Origin: Clostridiaceae bacterium
GTDB lineage: Bacteria; Bacillota; Clostridia; Clostridiales; Clostridiaceae
Length of the DNA: 64,000 bases
Direction of reading: 5' to 3'
NCBI GenBank assembly: GCA_902363375.1
Contig: CABIZX010000002.1
Coordinates: 186,001-250,000, forward strand
Both the position numbers and the translations under genes were made by a program. The notes beneath the pieces were generated by a model, which did not search any database, had not been told where the DNA came from, and worked only from the letters and a program-made list of their open reading frames with translations. Below are positions 18,733 through 26,672 of this stretch, piece by piece. Positions within the stretch are counted from its first letter, which is position 1. Every line of letters starts with the position of its first letter.

Positions 18733-19299
18733 ATGAAAATAAAAGTAGAAGAAATATTTAATATACCTAATATTCTATGTTATATAAGGCTACTATTAAT
18801 TCCACTATTTGTTATTACCTATATTAAGGCATCTGAGCCAAGAGATTATTATATTGCTGCTTTAATTATTTTAATATCAGGGATAACTGATTTTGCAGAT
18901 GGGTTTATTGCAAGAAAATATAATATGATAACAGAGCTTGGAAAAGCAATTGATCCTATAGCGGACAAGCTTACACAAGTAGCTATAGTATTTAGCTTAG
19001 TAGTTAGAATTAGATCTATGTTTATTTTACTGATAATATTTGCTGTTAAAGAGACTCTTCAAGGTATTGTATGTTTACTTTTATTAAGGAAGGGTAAAAA
19101 GTTAGATGGAGCCATGTGGTTTGGAAAGGTTTCAACAGCTGTATTTTATGCCACAATGTTTACAATCATCATATTACCTAAAGCTAATATGATTTTTATA
19201 AATATTTTAATAGGAATAGCTACAATTTTCCTTAGCATATCATTTGCCTTATATATTCCTGTATTTTATAAGATGTTTAAGGAAAGCAAAATAAAATAG
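18733..19299 (+). CDS. CDP-alcohol phosphatidyltransferase family protein
   Basis: A 188-residue multi-pass membrane enzyme. The family signature D-G-x2-A-R-x8-G-x3-D-x3-D is complete: Asp56, Gly57, Ala60, Arg61, Gly70, Asp74 and Asp78. These enzymes transfer a phosphatidyl group from CDP-diacylglycerol to an alcohol such as glycerol-3-phosphate (PgsA) or act in cardiolipin synthesis; which one cannot be decided from sequence. TAGGAGGA precedes the ATG. The next ORF starts just after it and may be co-transcribed. Confidence 0.9.
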   Translation: MKIKVEEIFNIPNILCYIRLLLIPLFVITYIKASEPRDYYIAALIILISGITDFADGFIARKYNMITELGKAIDPIADKLTQVAIVFSLVVRIRSMFILLIIFAVKETLQGIVCLLLLRKGKKLDGAMWFGKVSTAVFYATMFTIIILPKANMIFINILIGIATIFLSISFALYIPVFYKMFKESKIK

Positions 19300-19324
19300 T
19301 ATTATAGTAGGAATTATATTTTAC

Positions 19325-19753
19325 TTGATATTTGGCTCTACGGTAGGAATAAAATTCACTTATCTTGTAAGAAGCAAAAAACTTAAAGATGAATATAGAA
19401 AAGTAATATATAAGCAACTTTCAAGAGTTAAAAATAATCAGATGTTATCAGAAAGTTCTATTAATGGTAACATGAAAGATATAGCTCAATTTAATATAAA
19501 TTATAGTGAGAGCCTAATAACTGAACACAATGAAATTAATATAATAACTAATGGTAAAGAGAAATATGAAAAATTAATAGATGATGAGGTATGTGCATTT
19601 ATATATGATGATGATTTTGCAAAAAAACATGAGAATATTTTTGAGATTGATAAGAAAAATTCTATAGAACTTAATTATGAAGCTTTCAAAACAAGAAGTT
19701 TATGGAGAAAAATTAAAGAGAGATTCTATAGATTATTTGCTCCCCTAATGTAA
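19325..19753 (+). CDS. Hypothetical membrane-anchored protein
   Basis: About 142 residues from a TTG at 19325; I do not recognise the family. The N-terminus is a hydrophobic segment followed by basic residues (FTYLVRSKKLKDEYRK), suggesting one membrane anchor with a charged, Asn/Lys-rich cytoplasmic part. The frame is open back to 19301, still hydrophobic (I-I-V-G-I-I-F-Y-L), with no ATG, so the true start is unclear; AGGA at 19309-19312 is the only nearby ribosome binding site. Confidence 0.55.
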   Translation: MIFGSTVGIKFTYLVRSKKLKDEYRKVIYKQLSRVKNNQMLSESSINGNMKDIAQFNINYSESLITEHNEINIITNGKEKYEKLIDDEVCAFIYDDDFAKKHENIFEIDKKNSIELNYEAFKTRSLWRKIKERFYRLFAPLM

Positions 19754-19984
19754 TATAAACATAAATTTCATAAAATTAATCAACATATAAGTTTGATAAT
19801 AAATTTATTATTGTGGATATAATAAGACCTATAGCTACTATTTGAAAAGCTTATGTTGTCACAAAGTAAAATGATAAGGAGATAAACATTATAAATCCAA
19901 TAAAAAAGCTAGTAGTTGTTATGGTTAATTAACTAGTTTTCTGATAAAATTAATATTAATTAGAAGCTAATAGAGGGTGGTTTT

Positions 19985-21520
19985 ATGAAAAAACGTAAAA
20001 ATATAAGTAGGGTTAAAGATATAGAAGAGGCAGAAAGACAAGAGAGAGAAAGAGTAGATGCAGCATTAGAAAAAGATAGAATTATAAAAGAACAAATAGA
20101 AAGTGAAGAAATGGAAGCTGAAATAGAAAATCTTATTTTAGAGTTAAATAATAATCATGTAGATATAGAAATTGTTAAAAATAAGGATTACATAATTAAA
20201 ATAGATGGATATGGACATGAAGGAGAAGGCGTAGGTAAAATAAATAATTTTACTGTTTTTGTTAAAGGTGCTATAAAAGGAGAAACAGTGAAAATAAAAC
20301 TGATAAAGGTTAGTAAGACCTATGGAGTAGGCAAATTATTAGATGTAATACTTTTATCAAAAGATAGAATAGAACCTATATGTCCAATTTATAAGAGATG
20401 TGGAGGTTGCAATCTTCAGCATATATCCTATGAAGAACAACTTAACTTTAAAACTCAAAGAGTGAAAGATGTTATGGAGAGAGTAGGAAAGATAGAGGGA
20501 CTAAAGGTACATAATACCATAGGAATGGATTTCCCATATAACTATAGAAATAAAGTTCAATTACCTGTTGGAAATAACGATGGAAATATAGTAGTAGGAT
20601 TCTATGCTCCAAGGTCTCACGAAATAATTAATATGGAGCATTGCTACATTCAAAGCAAAATAGGGGATAAGGTTGTTAAACTTCTCAAAGCTTGGATGAA
20701 GGAATATAAAATAATGCCATATGATGAAAAAAGCCATAGTGGTACAGTTAGACATATAATGATTAGAGAAGGCTTTAAAACTAAGGAAGTAATGGTAGTA
20801 ATAGTTACTAATGGAGAGAAGTTACCTAATGTAAAACCATTCATAAAATCTCTTAGAGAAGAAATTTTAAATCTTAAATCCATAATTCAGAATGTAAATA
20901 AGGATAAGACAAATGTGATTTTAGGTAATAAATCTATCACTCTATGGGGAGCAGATACAATATCAGATTATATAGGTGAATTTAGATTTAATATATCACC
21001 ATTATCATTCTTCCAAGTTAATCCTGTACAAACAGAAAAATTGTATAGAAAGGCCTTGGAATATGCGGATCTTACAGGAAATGAGACTGTATTTGATGCC
21101 TACTGCGGCACAGGAACTATATCACTATTCCTATCAAAAAAGGCAAAGAGGGTCTTGGGAATTGAAATAATACCATCGGCTATAGAGAATGCTAACGAAA
21201 ATAAAGTAATTAATGATATTAAAAATGTAGAATTTATAGTAGGAAAATCTGAAGAAGAAATTCCAAAGCTAATAGCTAGTGGAATAAATCCAGATGTAAT
21301 AATGCTAGATCCTCCTAGAAAAGGATGCGAAGAATCACTTTTACATGCTATAGCAGGAGTAAAACCAAAGAGAATAGTATATGTGTCTTGTGATCCAGCT
21401 ACCTTAGCAAGAGATTTAAAAATTCTTGAAGAGTTAGAATATAAAGCTATAGAATTACAACCAGTAGACATGTTCCCACAAAGCCATCATGTTGAGACAG
21501 TAGTTAAACTAAGCAGATAA
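19985..21520 (+). CDS. rlmD: 23S rRNA (uracil-C5)-methyltransferase RlmD/RumA family
   Basis: Of 511 residues, about 70-125 are a TRAM domain. Iron-sulfur cysteines are Cys133, Cys139, Cys142 and Cys220. The SAM site is DAYCGTGTISLFL and the catalytic nucleophile Cys469 lies in YVSCDPATLARD. It methylates a uridine of 23S rRNA; which position is not decidable here. An acidic/basic N-terminal extension of about 65 residues precedes TRAM and is unusual. The 3' end, encoding SHHVETVVKLSR, is the prophage attachment site. Confidence 0.92.
   Translation: MKKRKNISRVKDIEEAERQERERVDAALEKDRIIKEQIESEEMEAEIENLILELNNNHVDIEIVKNKDYIIKIDGYGHEGEGVGKINNFTVFVKGAIKGETVKIKLIKVSKTYGVGKLLDVILLSKDRIEPICPIYKRCGGCNLQHISYEEQLNFKTQRVKDVMERVGKIEGLKVHNTIGMDFPYNYRNKVQLPVGNNDGNIVVGFYAPRSHEIINMEHCYIQSKIGDKVVKLLKAWMKEYKIMPYDEKSHSGTVRHIMIREGFKTKEVMVVIVTNGEKLPNVKPFIKSLREEILNLKSIIQNVNKDKTNVILGNKSITLWGADTISDYIGEFRFNISPLSFFQVNPVQTEKLYRKALEYADLTGNETVFDAYCGTGTISLFLSKKAKRVLGIEIIPSAIENANENKVINDIKNVEFIVGKSEEEIPKLIASGINPDVIMLDPPRKGCEESLLHAIAGVKPKRIVYVSCDPATLARDLKILEELEYKAIELQPVDMFPQSHHVETVVKLSR
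21482..21503 (+). other. Left attachment junction (attL) in the rlmD 3' end
   Basis: AGCCATCATGTTGAGAC at the end of rlmD is matched by a partial second copy at 60622-60643: 19 of 22 bases are identical, starting with eight in a row (AGCCATCA). Both copies encode Ser-His-His-Val-Glu-Thr-Val. The integrase gene lies just inside. The rumA/rlmD HVET-coding end is a known integration site of mobile elements in Gram-positive bacteria. Confidence 0.65.
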
Positions 21521-21560
21521 ATAGCCAATTTAAGCTATTTTGATATGAATAAAAATGTGA

Positions 21561-21603
21561 TTTGCCACCGATTTGCCACCATAAGTTTTGTAATGGTGGC
21601 AAA
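21561..21603. repeat. TTTGCCACC repeats and hairpin downstream of int
   Basis: TTTGCCACC occurs at 21561-21569 and 21572-21580 in direct orientation and inverted at 21595-21603; the last two form a 12-bp stem ending in a T run that can terminate rlmD and int. A further copy lies near the right end at 60473-60481. Repeats next to a tyrosine integrase are often its arm-binding sites. Confidence 0.6.
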
Positions 21604-22743
21604 TTATTTTTGTATAATTATATTTTCTAGAATATTAACAGTATCATTTTTCATTTTATTAGTTACATGAGAATAGGTGTCCATAGTTGTAGCAAGTTTT
21701 GAGTGACCTAGTCTCTCTTGAATATCCTTTAGGTTGGCTCCAGCTTCTAAAAGCATAGTGGCATGAGTATGTCTAAGTGAGTGAAAGTTAAAGCTAATAC
21801 CCAATTCGTAATTTACAACTCTAGATAAATATTTAAGGCTATCGGTTGTTATATGTTCACCATTTTCTTTAGTACATACAAAATCAGAGGCTATATAATA
21901 CTTACCATACTTCAGCTTGTTTCCTTTTTGAGATAAGTTATGTTTCTTTAATATATTTATTAAAGTATCTCCTATAACAATTGTTCTATTTGAGCTTTTA
22001 GTTTTAGGAGTACCAAGTTCAAATATACCTTTTCCTTTACTTATTAGAGTATGGTTAACTTTTATAGTTTTATTATTTAAATCTATATCACTCCATTGTA
22101 AGGCTGTAACTTCTCCACCACGCATACCAGTATGAAAAGCAATTTGAAGTGGTATATAAAAGTTACTTCCTATAGGAAATCTATTAATAATTATATTATA
22201 ATCTTTAATAGAAATTATTTTTAAATCTTCTTTTGAGCCCTTAGATTTGTTATCTTTAGGCAACTTAACATATTGCATAGGATTTTCTTTTATAAATTGA
22301 TAAGGATATACAGCTGATTTTAATGCTCCAGAAAGTACTCCATAAAAATTATCTATGCTAGATTTTGATAATCCACCTAGGTATTTTTGATTTATAAACT
22401 CTTGTAATATAGCTGGAGTTAATGATTTAAGTTTATATACACCTAAGGAAGGCTTTATGTGGTTTTTTATTATCCTTTTGTAATATTCTTGTGTATTGTA
22501 TTTACAATTTATCAAAACATATTCTTTGTACCAATAATCAAAATAATCAGACGTTGTTATATTACTTTCATCTACAACGCTACCACATCTTTCATATTCA
22601 TTTAGAGCAATTCTTAAGGCTTCTTGAGCCTCTTTCTTAGTCTTAAAACCTCCCTTCTCTTTTCTTTTTCTCTTACCATCAACTATTCCAAGATCAAAAT
22701 AATAACTCCATGTAGAGCCACGTTTACGAGTTCCACCTTGCAT
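21604..22743 (-). CDS. int: Phage tyrosine integrase (Tn916/lambda-Int type)
   Basis: About 379 residues. An N-terminal AP2-like arm-binding domain (GGFKTKKEAQEALRIAL) and a SAM-like core-binding domain are followed by the catalytic domain with the conserved Arg in HTGMRGGEVTALQW, the HSLRHTHATMLLEAG box and the LGHSKLATTMDTYSHV box carrying the nucleophilic Tyr. The start is ATG at 22743, because AAAGGAGA lies just upstream; an in-frame ATG at 22767 is inside that site. It is transcribed toward rlmD and mediates integration at its 3' end. Confidence 0.95.
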   Translation of the reverse strand: MQGGTRKRGSTWSYYFDLGIVDGKRKRKEKGGFKTKKEAQEALRIALNEYERCGSVVDESNITTSDYFDYWYKEYVLINCKYNTQEYYKRIIKNHIKPSLGVYKLKSLTPAILQEFINQKYLGGLSKSSIDNFYGVLSGALKSAVYPYQFIKENPMQYVKLPKDNKSKGSKEDLKIISIKDYNIIINRFPIGSNFYIPLQIAFHTGMRGGEVTALQWSDIDLNNKTIKVNHTLISKGKGIFELGTPKTKSSNRTIVIGDTLINILKKHNLSQKGNKLKYGKYYIASDFVCTKENGEHITTDSLKYLSRVVNYELGISFNFHSLRHTHATMLLEAGANLKDIQERLGHSKLATTMDTYSHVTNKMKNDTVNILENIIIQK

Positions 22744-22756
22744 AATAAAATCTCCT

Positions 22757-22906
22757 TTACATTTCACTTTTAATCTTAACTAAGGATTTTTCTAATTTGT
22801 ATAAATCTTCAACTTTAATAGGGCCAACTGAAGAAATATGTTTTAATCCATATTTTTCACTGAATTTTATAAATAAATTTTCAGCTTCCTTGTTTTCAAA
22901 TTTCAT
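22757..22906 (-). CDS. Small ORF upstream of the integrase
   Basis: A 49-residue reading frame (MKFENKEAENLFIKFSEKYG...) starting at ATG 22906 after AAGGGGGTG. Its stop codon lies 13 bases before the integrase start, with the int ribosome binding site overlapping its end, suggesting translational coupling. No known family is recognised; an excisionase-like role is conceivable from position only. Confidence 0.6.
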   Translation of the reverse strand: MKFENKEAENLFIKFSEKYGLKHISSVGPIKVEDLYKLEKSLVKIKSEM

Positions 22907-22965
22907 TTTAACACCCCCTTTCTTGAATGTATGTTCTCATAAAATTTAAAAAATATATACTTAAT

Positions 22966-23406
22966 TTAAATTAAGTCAAATTTAAGCTTCAAATATTTAT
23001 AATCAATACCTTCACAGTTAGCGATAACTTCAAGGCAAAAATCTTCATAATCATTTAAAAGGTTATCATTAATTAATAACTCGGCTGCAAAGGTATCAGC
23101 TTCAATTTCATGCCTACTTTGATTAAAAAAGGTGTTGGAATTATTAAAATATACATTACTTTTAGTATGCATAAGTGCATGACCGAGTTCATGTGCTATA
23201 CAGAATAGAATTTCTTTCTCAGATAAGCTTTCATTTATAAAGAATGCTTTTTTTCTTTTGTTATATACATAATTACCTTTGGTATTTCCTAATGGTACAA
23301 CATAAATCCATATACCTAAAGCATCAGCTATTTCAAATGGATTATTTGTACCATATTTTTTTATTAATTTTTGAACTAAATTTTTAATTTTCACAGTATA
23401 CCCCAT
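22966..23406 (-). CDS. ImmA/IrrE-family metallopeptidase
   Basis: A 146-residue protein with the zinc motif HELGHALMH and a downstream EIEADTFAAELLI segment that supplies the third ligand. In ICEBs1 and related phages, ImmA cleaves the ImmR-type repressor to induce the element. Here it lies 22 bases after a repressor gene in the same leftward transcript, the same arrangement. It is therefore a strong candidate for the derepression switch. Confidence 0.9.
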   Translation of the reverse strand: MGYTVKIKNLVQKLIKKYGTNNPFEIADALGIWIYVVPLGNTKGNYVYNKRKKAFFINESLSEKEILFCIAHELGHALMHTKSNVYFNNSNTFFNQSRHEIEADTFAAELLINDNLLNDYEDFCLEVIANCEGIDYKYLKLKFDLI

Positions 23407-23428
23407 CCCCTTTGAAACTACTATCGTA

Positions 23429-23845
23429 TTACTTTTTATATTTATTGGGGGTATATTTCTTTTTATTATAAATTCTTACATCAGTTAAGAATTTTTCATA
23501 AGCTAATTTTAAATATTCTTTATCATCTTCATCTGCTGGAGTCCCACAGAATTCTACTGTATCAAGCTTATCAATATTGTCAATCATTCTTTGAGCTTCT
23601 TTTTCTATGTCTAATTTTTCTCTACCAGTTAATTCATTTTCATCTTTTTTATCAACTTGATTATATAAATCGCTAATATTAACTTCCAAAGCACTAGCTA
23701 TTTTCTCTAGAAGTTCTACACTAGGATCTCTTTTATTGTTTAAGACATAACTTATATGGGTAGTAGATACTCCAACAATTTCTGCTAATTTTCTAGAAGT
23801 CAATCCTTTTTCTCTCATTAAGTTTTTTATATTATCATTTAGCAT
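23429..23845 (-). CDS. Phage repressor, XRE family (CI/ImmR-like)
   Basis: 138 residues with an N-terminal helix-turn-helix (LTSRKLAEIVGVSTTHISYVLNNKRDPSVELLEKIA, residues about 15-50) and a charged C-terminal half without peptidase motifs. With no self-cleavage domain, it probably depends on the adjacent ImmA-like protease for inactivation. It is transcribed leftward from a promoter overlapping its own operators. Confidence 0.9.
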   Translation of the reverse strand: MLNDNIKNLMREKGLTSRKLAEIVGVSTTHISYVLNNKRDPSVELLEKIASALEVNISDLYNQVDKKDENELTGREKLDIEKEAQRMIDNIDKLDTVEFCGTPADEDDKEYLKLAYEKFLTDVRIYNKKKYTPNKYKK

Positions 23846-23883
23846 ATTAACACCTCATAATTATAAACTGATTGTTTATATAA

Positions 23884-23912
23884 ATTATAAACTAGCAGTT
23901 TATAAAAATCAA
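23884..23912 (-). promoter_or_regulatory. Leftward lysogeny promoter
   Basis: On the minus strand, TTGATT (23912-23907), 17 bases, then TATAAT (23889-23884). The operator at 23888-23902 fills the spacer and touches the -10 hexamer. Confidence 0.8.
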
Positions 23913-24004
23913 CAGAAAATAAAGAAATTTTAAGTAAATGTTAGAAATAAACAGATAGTTTACTTATATGATGAAATATGATAAACTGTGAGTTTAAATA
24001 ATTG

Positions 24005-24033
24005 TTTACAATAAACTTTTAGTTTAATATAAT
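24005..24033 (+). promoter_or_regulatory. Rightward early promoter
   Basis: TTTACA (24005-24010), 17 bases, then TATAAT (24028-24033). An operator (24012-24026) lies within the spacer and another (24035-24049) covers the expected start. Confidence 0.85.
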
Positions 24034-24073
24034 GTAAACATAGAGTTTAATATATGTGAAAGGAGTTGACATT

Positions 24074-24265
24074 ATGAATAGGATAGAGAAGCTAAGAAAG
24101 AAAAAAGGAATGAGTTATTCGGAGATAGCAGAAAGGGCTGGAGTTACTTATCAATATATTTACCTTTTAGCTAAGAATAAAAGAACTAACCCTAGTTTAG
24201 AAACAATGAGGAAAGTAGCCCATGCATTGGATGAAAAAGTAGAAACAGTGTTCCAAATTAATTAA
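24074..24265 (+). CDS. Cro-like XRE-family regulator
   Basis: A 63-residue protein that is almost entirely one helix-turn-helix domain (MSYSEIAERAGVTYQYIYLLAKNKRTNPSLETMRKVA). The start is ATG 24074, preceded by GAAAGGAG; an in-frame GTG at 24056 lies upstream of that site. First gene of the rightward early transcript, the usual Cro position. Confidence 0.88.
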   Translation: MNRIEKLRKKKGMSYSEIAERAGVTYQYIYLLAKNKRTNPSLETMRKVAHALDEKVETVFQIN

Positions 24266-24275
24266 GGAGGTAAAA

Positions 24276-24482
24276 ATGGAAGATTTATTATATACAGTTC
24301 CGGAAGTTGCAGCTCTTTTAAAAACAGACGAGCCAACAGTAAGAGAGCTGATAAGAAAAAATGTATTAATAGGCTTAAAACTAGGTAGGCTTAAAGTCAC
24401 AAAAATAGAGCTATTAAGATTTCTTAGAGATTATGCAGGTAAAGACTTGTCTGACTTAGACAATATAAAAGAATTAAATTAG
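24276..24482 (+). CDS. Excisionase-type helix-turn-helix protein, copy 1
   Basis: 68 residues: LYTVPEVAALLKTDEPTVRELIRK followed by GLKLGRLKVTKIELLRFL, the winged-helix excisionase/MerR-like fold. Candidates for function are excisionase or early regulator. A closely related domain (45 of 63 residues identical by hand count) is encoded at the right end of the prophage (60065-60400). TAAGGAGG precedes the ATG. Confidence 0.8.
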   Translation: MEDLLYTVPEVAALLKTDEPTVRELIRKNVLIGLKLGRLKVTKIELLRFLRDYAGKDLSDLDNIKELN

Positions 24483-24533
24483 TATTCAAGCAGCTCCAAC
24501 GTGAGGGTAAAGAATTTAAAGGAGGAATTAAAC

Positions 24534-24833
24534 ATGAATATTAAAGAATTTAAAGATTTGGAAATGGCGTGTAAACCGATAATTGATTACTTAAATGAAA
24601 ATTATAATCCATATACATCAGTGGTTATTACAAGTTCGGAAATTAAATTAGTTGAAGATTTAGCTGGTATACCAGTAGTGACTCAAACAAAAATGGACAT
24701 GACTAACAAAAAAGAAACTGCTCCCGAAGTACCAGTCCGAGAGCAAATTGAAGAAGTGATTATAAATTTAAAAAACACTAAAACTCCTACTGAGATTCAA
24801 GCTGTTGTAAAAAAGATTCTCTATCAATTGTAG
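24534..24833 (+). CDS. Hypothetical early phage protein
   Basis: 99 residues from ATG 24534, chosen because AAAGGAGG lies just upstream; an in-frame GTG at 24501 precedes that site. The protein is mostly charged and helical at both ends with a Thr/Val-rich middle. No family is recognised. Its 3' end overlaps the convergent gene that ends at 24787. Confidence 0.6.
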   Translation: MNIKEFKDLEMACKPIIDYLNENYNPYTSVVITSSEIKLVEDLAGIPVVTQTKMDMTNKKETAPEVPVREQIEEVIINLKNTKTPTEIQAVVKKILYQL

Positions 24834-25143
24834 TAAAAGCTATAATTTGGTCGATTGCAAGTTGAAAACTCGCCTTATGAAAAGCAGATTTTCTTATAGG
24901 TGGATATAAAGAATCCATGATTATAACGTCACTAATTATAATATATCCACTTACAACAGGTTTTTCATCAACATAAGGTCGTCCAATGATGAATCCACCA
25001 GAGGTAATGAACAAAGTATCCTCTTTTAATATATGAGTTGTAGTAAGTTCCTTTAGAGTAGCTCGCTCCATCATATGTTTACTGCTTTGCTCATCTAGAA
25101 GTTTTATTAAATCTTCTTTAGTTAATTCTTCAAGTTCTTTCAT
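24787..25143 (-). CDS. Hypothetical protein, opposite strand
   Basis: 118 residues from ATG 25143, preceded on the minus strand by GAAAGGTGGTG. It begins with an acidic helical stretch (MKELEELTKEDLIKLLDE) and then a beta-rich part (TLFITSGGFIIGRPYVDEKP). Unknown family. It runs against the early operon and overlaps the convergent gene by 47 bases, so it may be expressed in the lysogen. Confidence 0.6.
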   Translation of the reverse strand: MKELEELTKEDLIKLLDEQSSKHMMERATLKELTTTHILKEDTLFITSGGFIIGRPYVDEKPVVSGYIIISDVIIMDSLYPPIRKSAFHKASFQLAIDQIIAFTTIDRESFLQQLESQ

Positions 25144-25220
25144 AATATCACCACCTTTCATGAATATTTTAGCATGGAAGGACAATAAATTACAAATTTA
25201 TAGGAATGAGGAATAAATTT

Positions 25221-25313
25221 ATGGATATTACAGATATATCACTAATCCTAGGTATAGGAGCTTTAATACTTGGACTAATCAATTTTTGCATGATAATCAT
25301 AAATAAAAAATAA
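25221..25313 (+). CDS. Very small membrane protein
   Basis: A 30-residue frame from ATG 25221 after GAGGAAT: a short polar start, about 22 hydrophobic residues (ISLILGIGALILGLINFCMI) and a lysine-rich end. It ends 12 bases before the Rha-type gene. Such single-helix peptides are frequent in phages; function unknown. Confidence 0.55.
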   Translation: MDITDISLILGIGALILGLINFCMIIINKK

Positions 25314-25325
25314 GGAGGAATAGAT

Positions 25326-26075
25326 ATGAACAAAATTTCAAGAGAATTAAATAAAACAATAGACAGTAGAGAAGTGGCTGAAATGCTAGGTAAAGAACAT
25401 TGGATGGTATTAAGAGATATTGAAGGCTCAAAGGACGGTAAAACAATAGGAATTATACAGGTTTTAGCTGACAACAAACTTGGGGTGAGTGATTATTTTG
25501 TAGAAAGCAGTTATAAAGATAATTCAGGTAAAGCTAATAAATGTTATCAAGTAACTAAAATGGGATGTGAAATGCTAGGTAATAAGCAACAAGGTGAAAA
25601 AGGCATACTGTTTACAGCTAGATATGTTAAAAGATTTAACGAGATGGAAAACTACATTGAGAATAAAGTACCAATATTATCTACAGAAGAGATATTAGAG
25701 CTTCAATACAAATACACTAGGGAAGTTAAGGAAGAAGTAAAAGAACTCAAAGAAGATTTTAATGACTTTAGAGATAATGCACCACTATTTAATATTGAGT
25801 GTGAAGAATTAATGGACAAGGTAAAAAGTGTAGCAACTAGAGAGCTAGGAGGATATAAAAGTCCAGCATATAATGACAAATCTTTAAGAGGAAGAATATA
25901 TGCAGATATACAAATTCAATTAAGGAGAGAATTTGGGGTTAAAAAATATAAAGCAATAAAGAGAAGTCAACTAAATAAAGCTAAAGAGGTAATCACTAAC
26001 TATAAAGCACCTACAGTATTACTAGATGAAATTGTACAAGCTAATAATCAGATATGTTTTAAGGAGGTAATGTAG
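25326..26075 (+). CDS. Rha-type phage regulator with ORF6C domain
   Basis: 249 residues. The N-terminal ~115 are a Rha/antirepressor-like domain (DSREVAEMLGKEHWMVLRDI, YQVTKMGCEMLGNK, FTARYVKRFNEME). After a coiled-coil, the C-terminal ~100 match the ORF6C domain (KSPAYNDKSLRGRIYADI, REFGVKKYKAIKRSQ). Such proteins act as antirepressors or regulators of phage development. AAGGAGGAA precedes the ATG. Confidence 0.85.
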   Translation: MNKISRELNKTIDSREVAEMLGKEHWMVLRDIEGSKDGKTIGIIQVLADNKLGVSDYFVESSYKDNSGKANKCYQVTKMGCEMLGNKQQGEKGILFTARYVKRFNEMENYIENKVPILSTEEILELQYKYTREVKEEVKELKEDFNDFRDNAPLFNIECEELMDKVKSVATRELGGYKSPAYNDKSLRGRIYADIQIQLRREFGVKKYKAIKRSQLNKAKEVITNYKAPTVLLDEIVQANNQICFKEVM

Positions 26076-26447
26076 ATGTGGAGTAACTATACTAAAACAT
26101 TTGTATTCAGAGATTGTTTTGATGAAATTAATGTGAAGGACAATGTAAAGGCAATTAATAAACTACTTAGCATTAAACAACATGGGGGTGGAGTTGGAGC
26201 ATTTATCTGCACCGATTTAATTAGCACTAATGTAGCAACAAGTATTGAGGCTTATACGAGTGATGACACCGGAGAGTGGAATTTGAATTTTTATAATGTT
26301 GATTATGATCTTCCACCTATAGCGACTCTGACAATAGATAATTATAAGGAAATTCAACTTCAATTTGAGATAGAAGAAAACTTAAGTAACGGAGATATCA
26401 TAATTCATTATTGCACCATTAAAGGATTTAAAGAATATCAGATGTAG
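26076..26447 (+). CDS. Hypothetical early phage protein
   Basis: 123 residues, no recognised family. It looks globular and acidic with a beta-rich C-terminal half. It begins directly after the stop of the Rha-type gene and uses the ribosome binding site AAGGAGG inside that gene's end, so the two are coupled. Confidence 0.6.
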   Translation: MWSNYTKTFVFRDCFDEINVKDNVKAINKLLSIKQHGGGVGAFICTDLISTNVATSIEAYTSDDTGEWNLNFYNVDYDLPPIATLTIDNYKEIQLQFEIEENLSNGDIIIHYCTIKGFKEYQM

Positions 26448-26461
26448 GGGGAACATCAATA

Positions 26462-26659
26462 ATGAAAACAATAACTAAAGAGATAAAACAATATGTACAG
26501 CAAGCAACAGAAAAGGTTCTTGAAGCAGAGAAAGAACTTAATTACTACAAAATCAAAGAAGTATTAGAGAAAGAATTTAAAAAGAGATTCTTTAATGACA
26601 CTGTACTTCAAAATTTAATCAATGAAGCATTAAATAATATAGTTTATATCGATTTATAG
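26462..26659 (+). CDS. Hypothetical small phage protein
   Basis: 65 residues, strongly helical and rich in Lys and Glu; unknown family. The start is ATG 26462 after AGGGGGAAC, and the gene lies between two early genes with short spacers. Confidence 0.6.
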   Translation: MKTITKEIKQYVQQATEKVLEAEKELNYYKIKEVLEKEFKKRFFNDTVLQNLINEALNNIVYIDL

Positions 26660-26672
26660 GAGGAATGTAAAA

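Larger units (their letters stand above)
23864..24049. promoter_or_regulatory. Lysogeny operator array: six 15-bp dyads
   Basis: Six sites fit TAAACWNNNRGTTTA closely: 23864-23878, 23888-23902, 23948-23962, 23982-23996, 24012-24026 and 24035-24049. The first departs at one position (TTGTTTA arm). They lie between the divergent repressor and Cro-like genes. Two overlap the leftward promoter and two the rightward one, with two in the middle, the layout expected for repressor/Cro control. Confidence 0.9.

Noticed and set aside
21100..21471. Leftward frame inside rlmD
   Set aside because: It lies wholly antisense to a conserved gene with intact motifs; a shadow frame.
23864..24049. Short regularly repeated sequences resembling a CRISPR array
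   Set aside because: The repeats are 15-bp dyads with uneven spacing and lie on divergent promoters; no spacers or cas genes exist.
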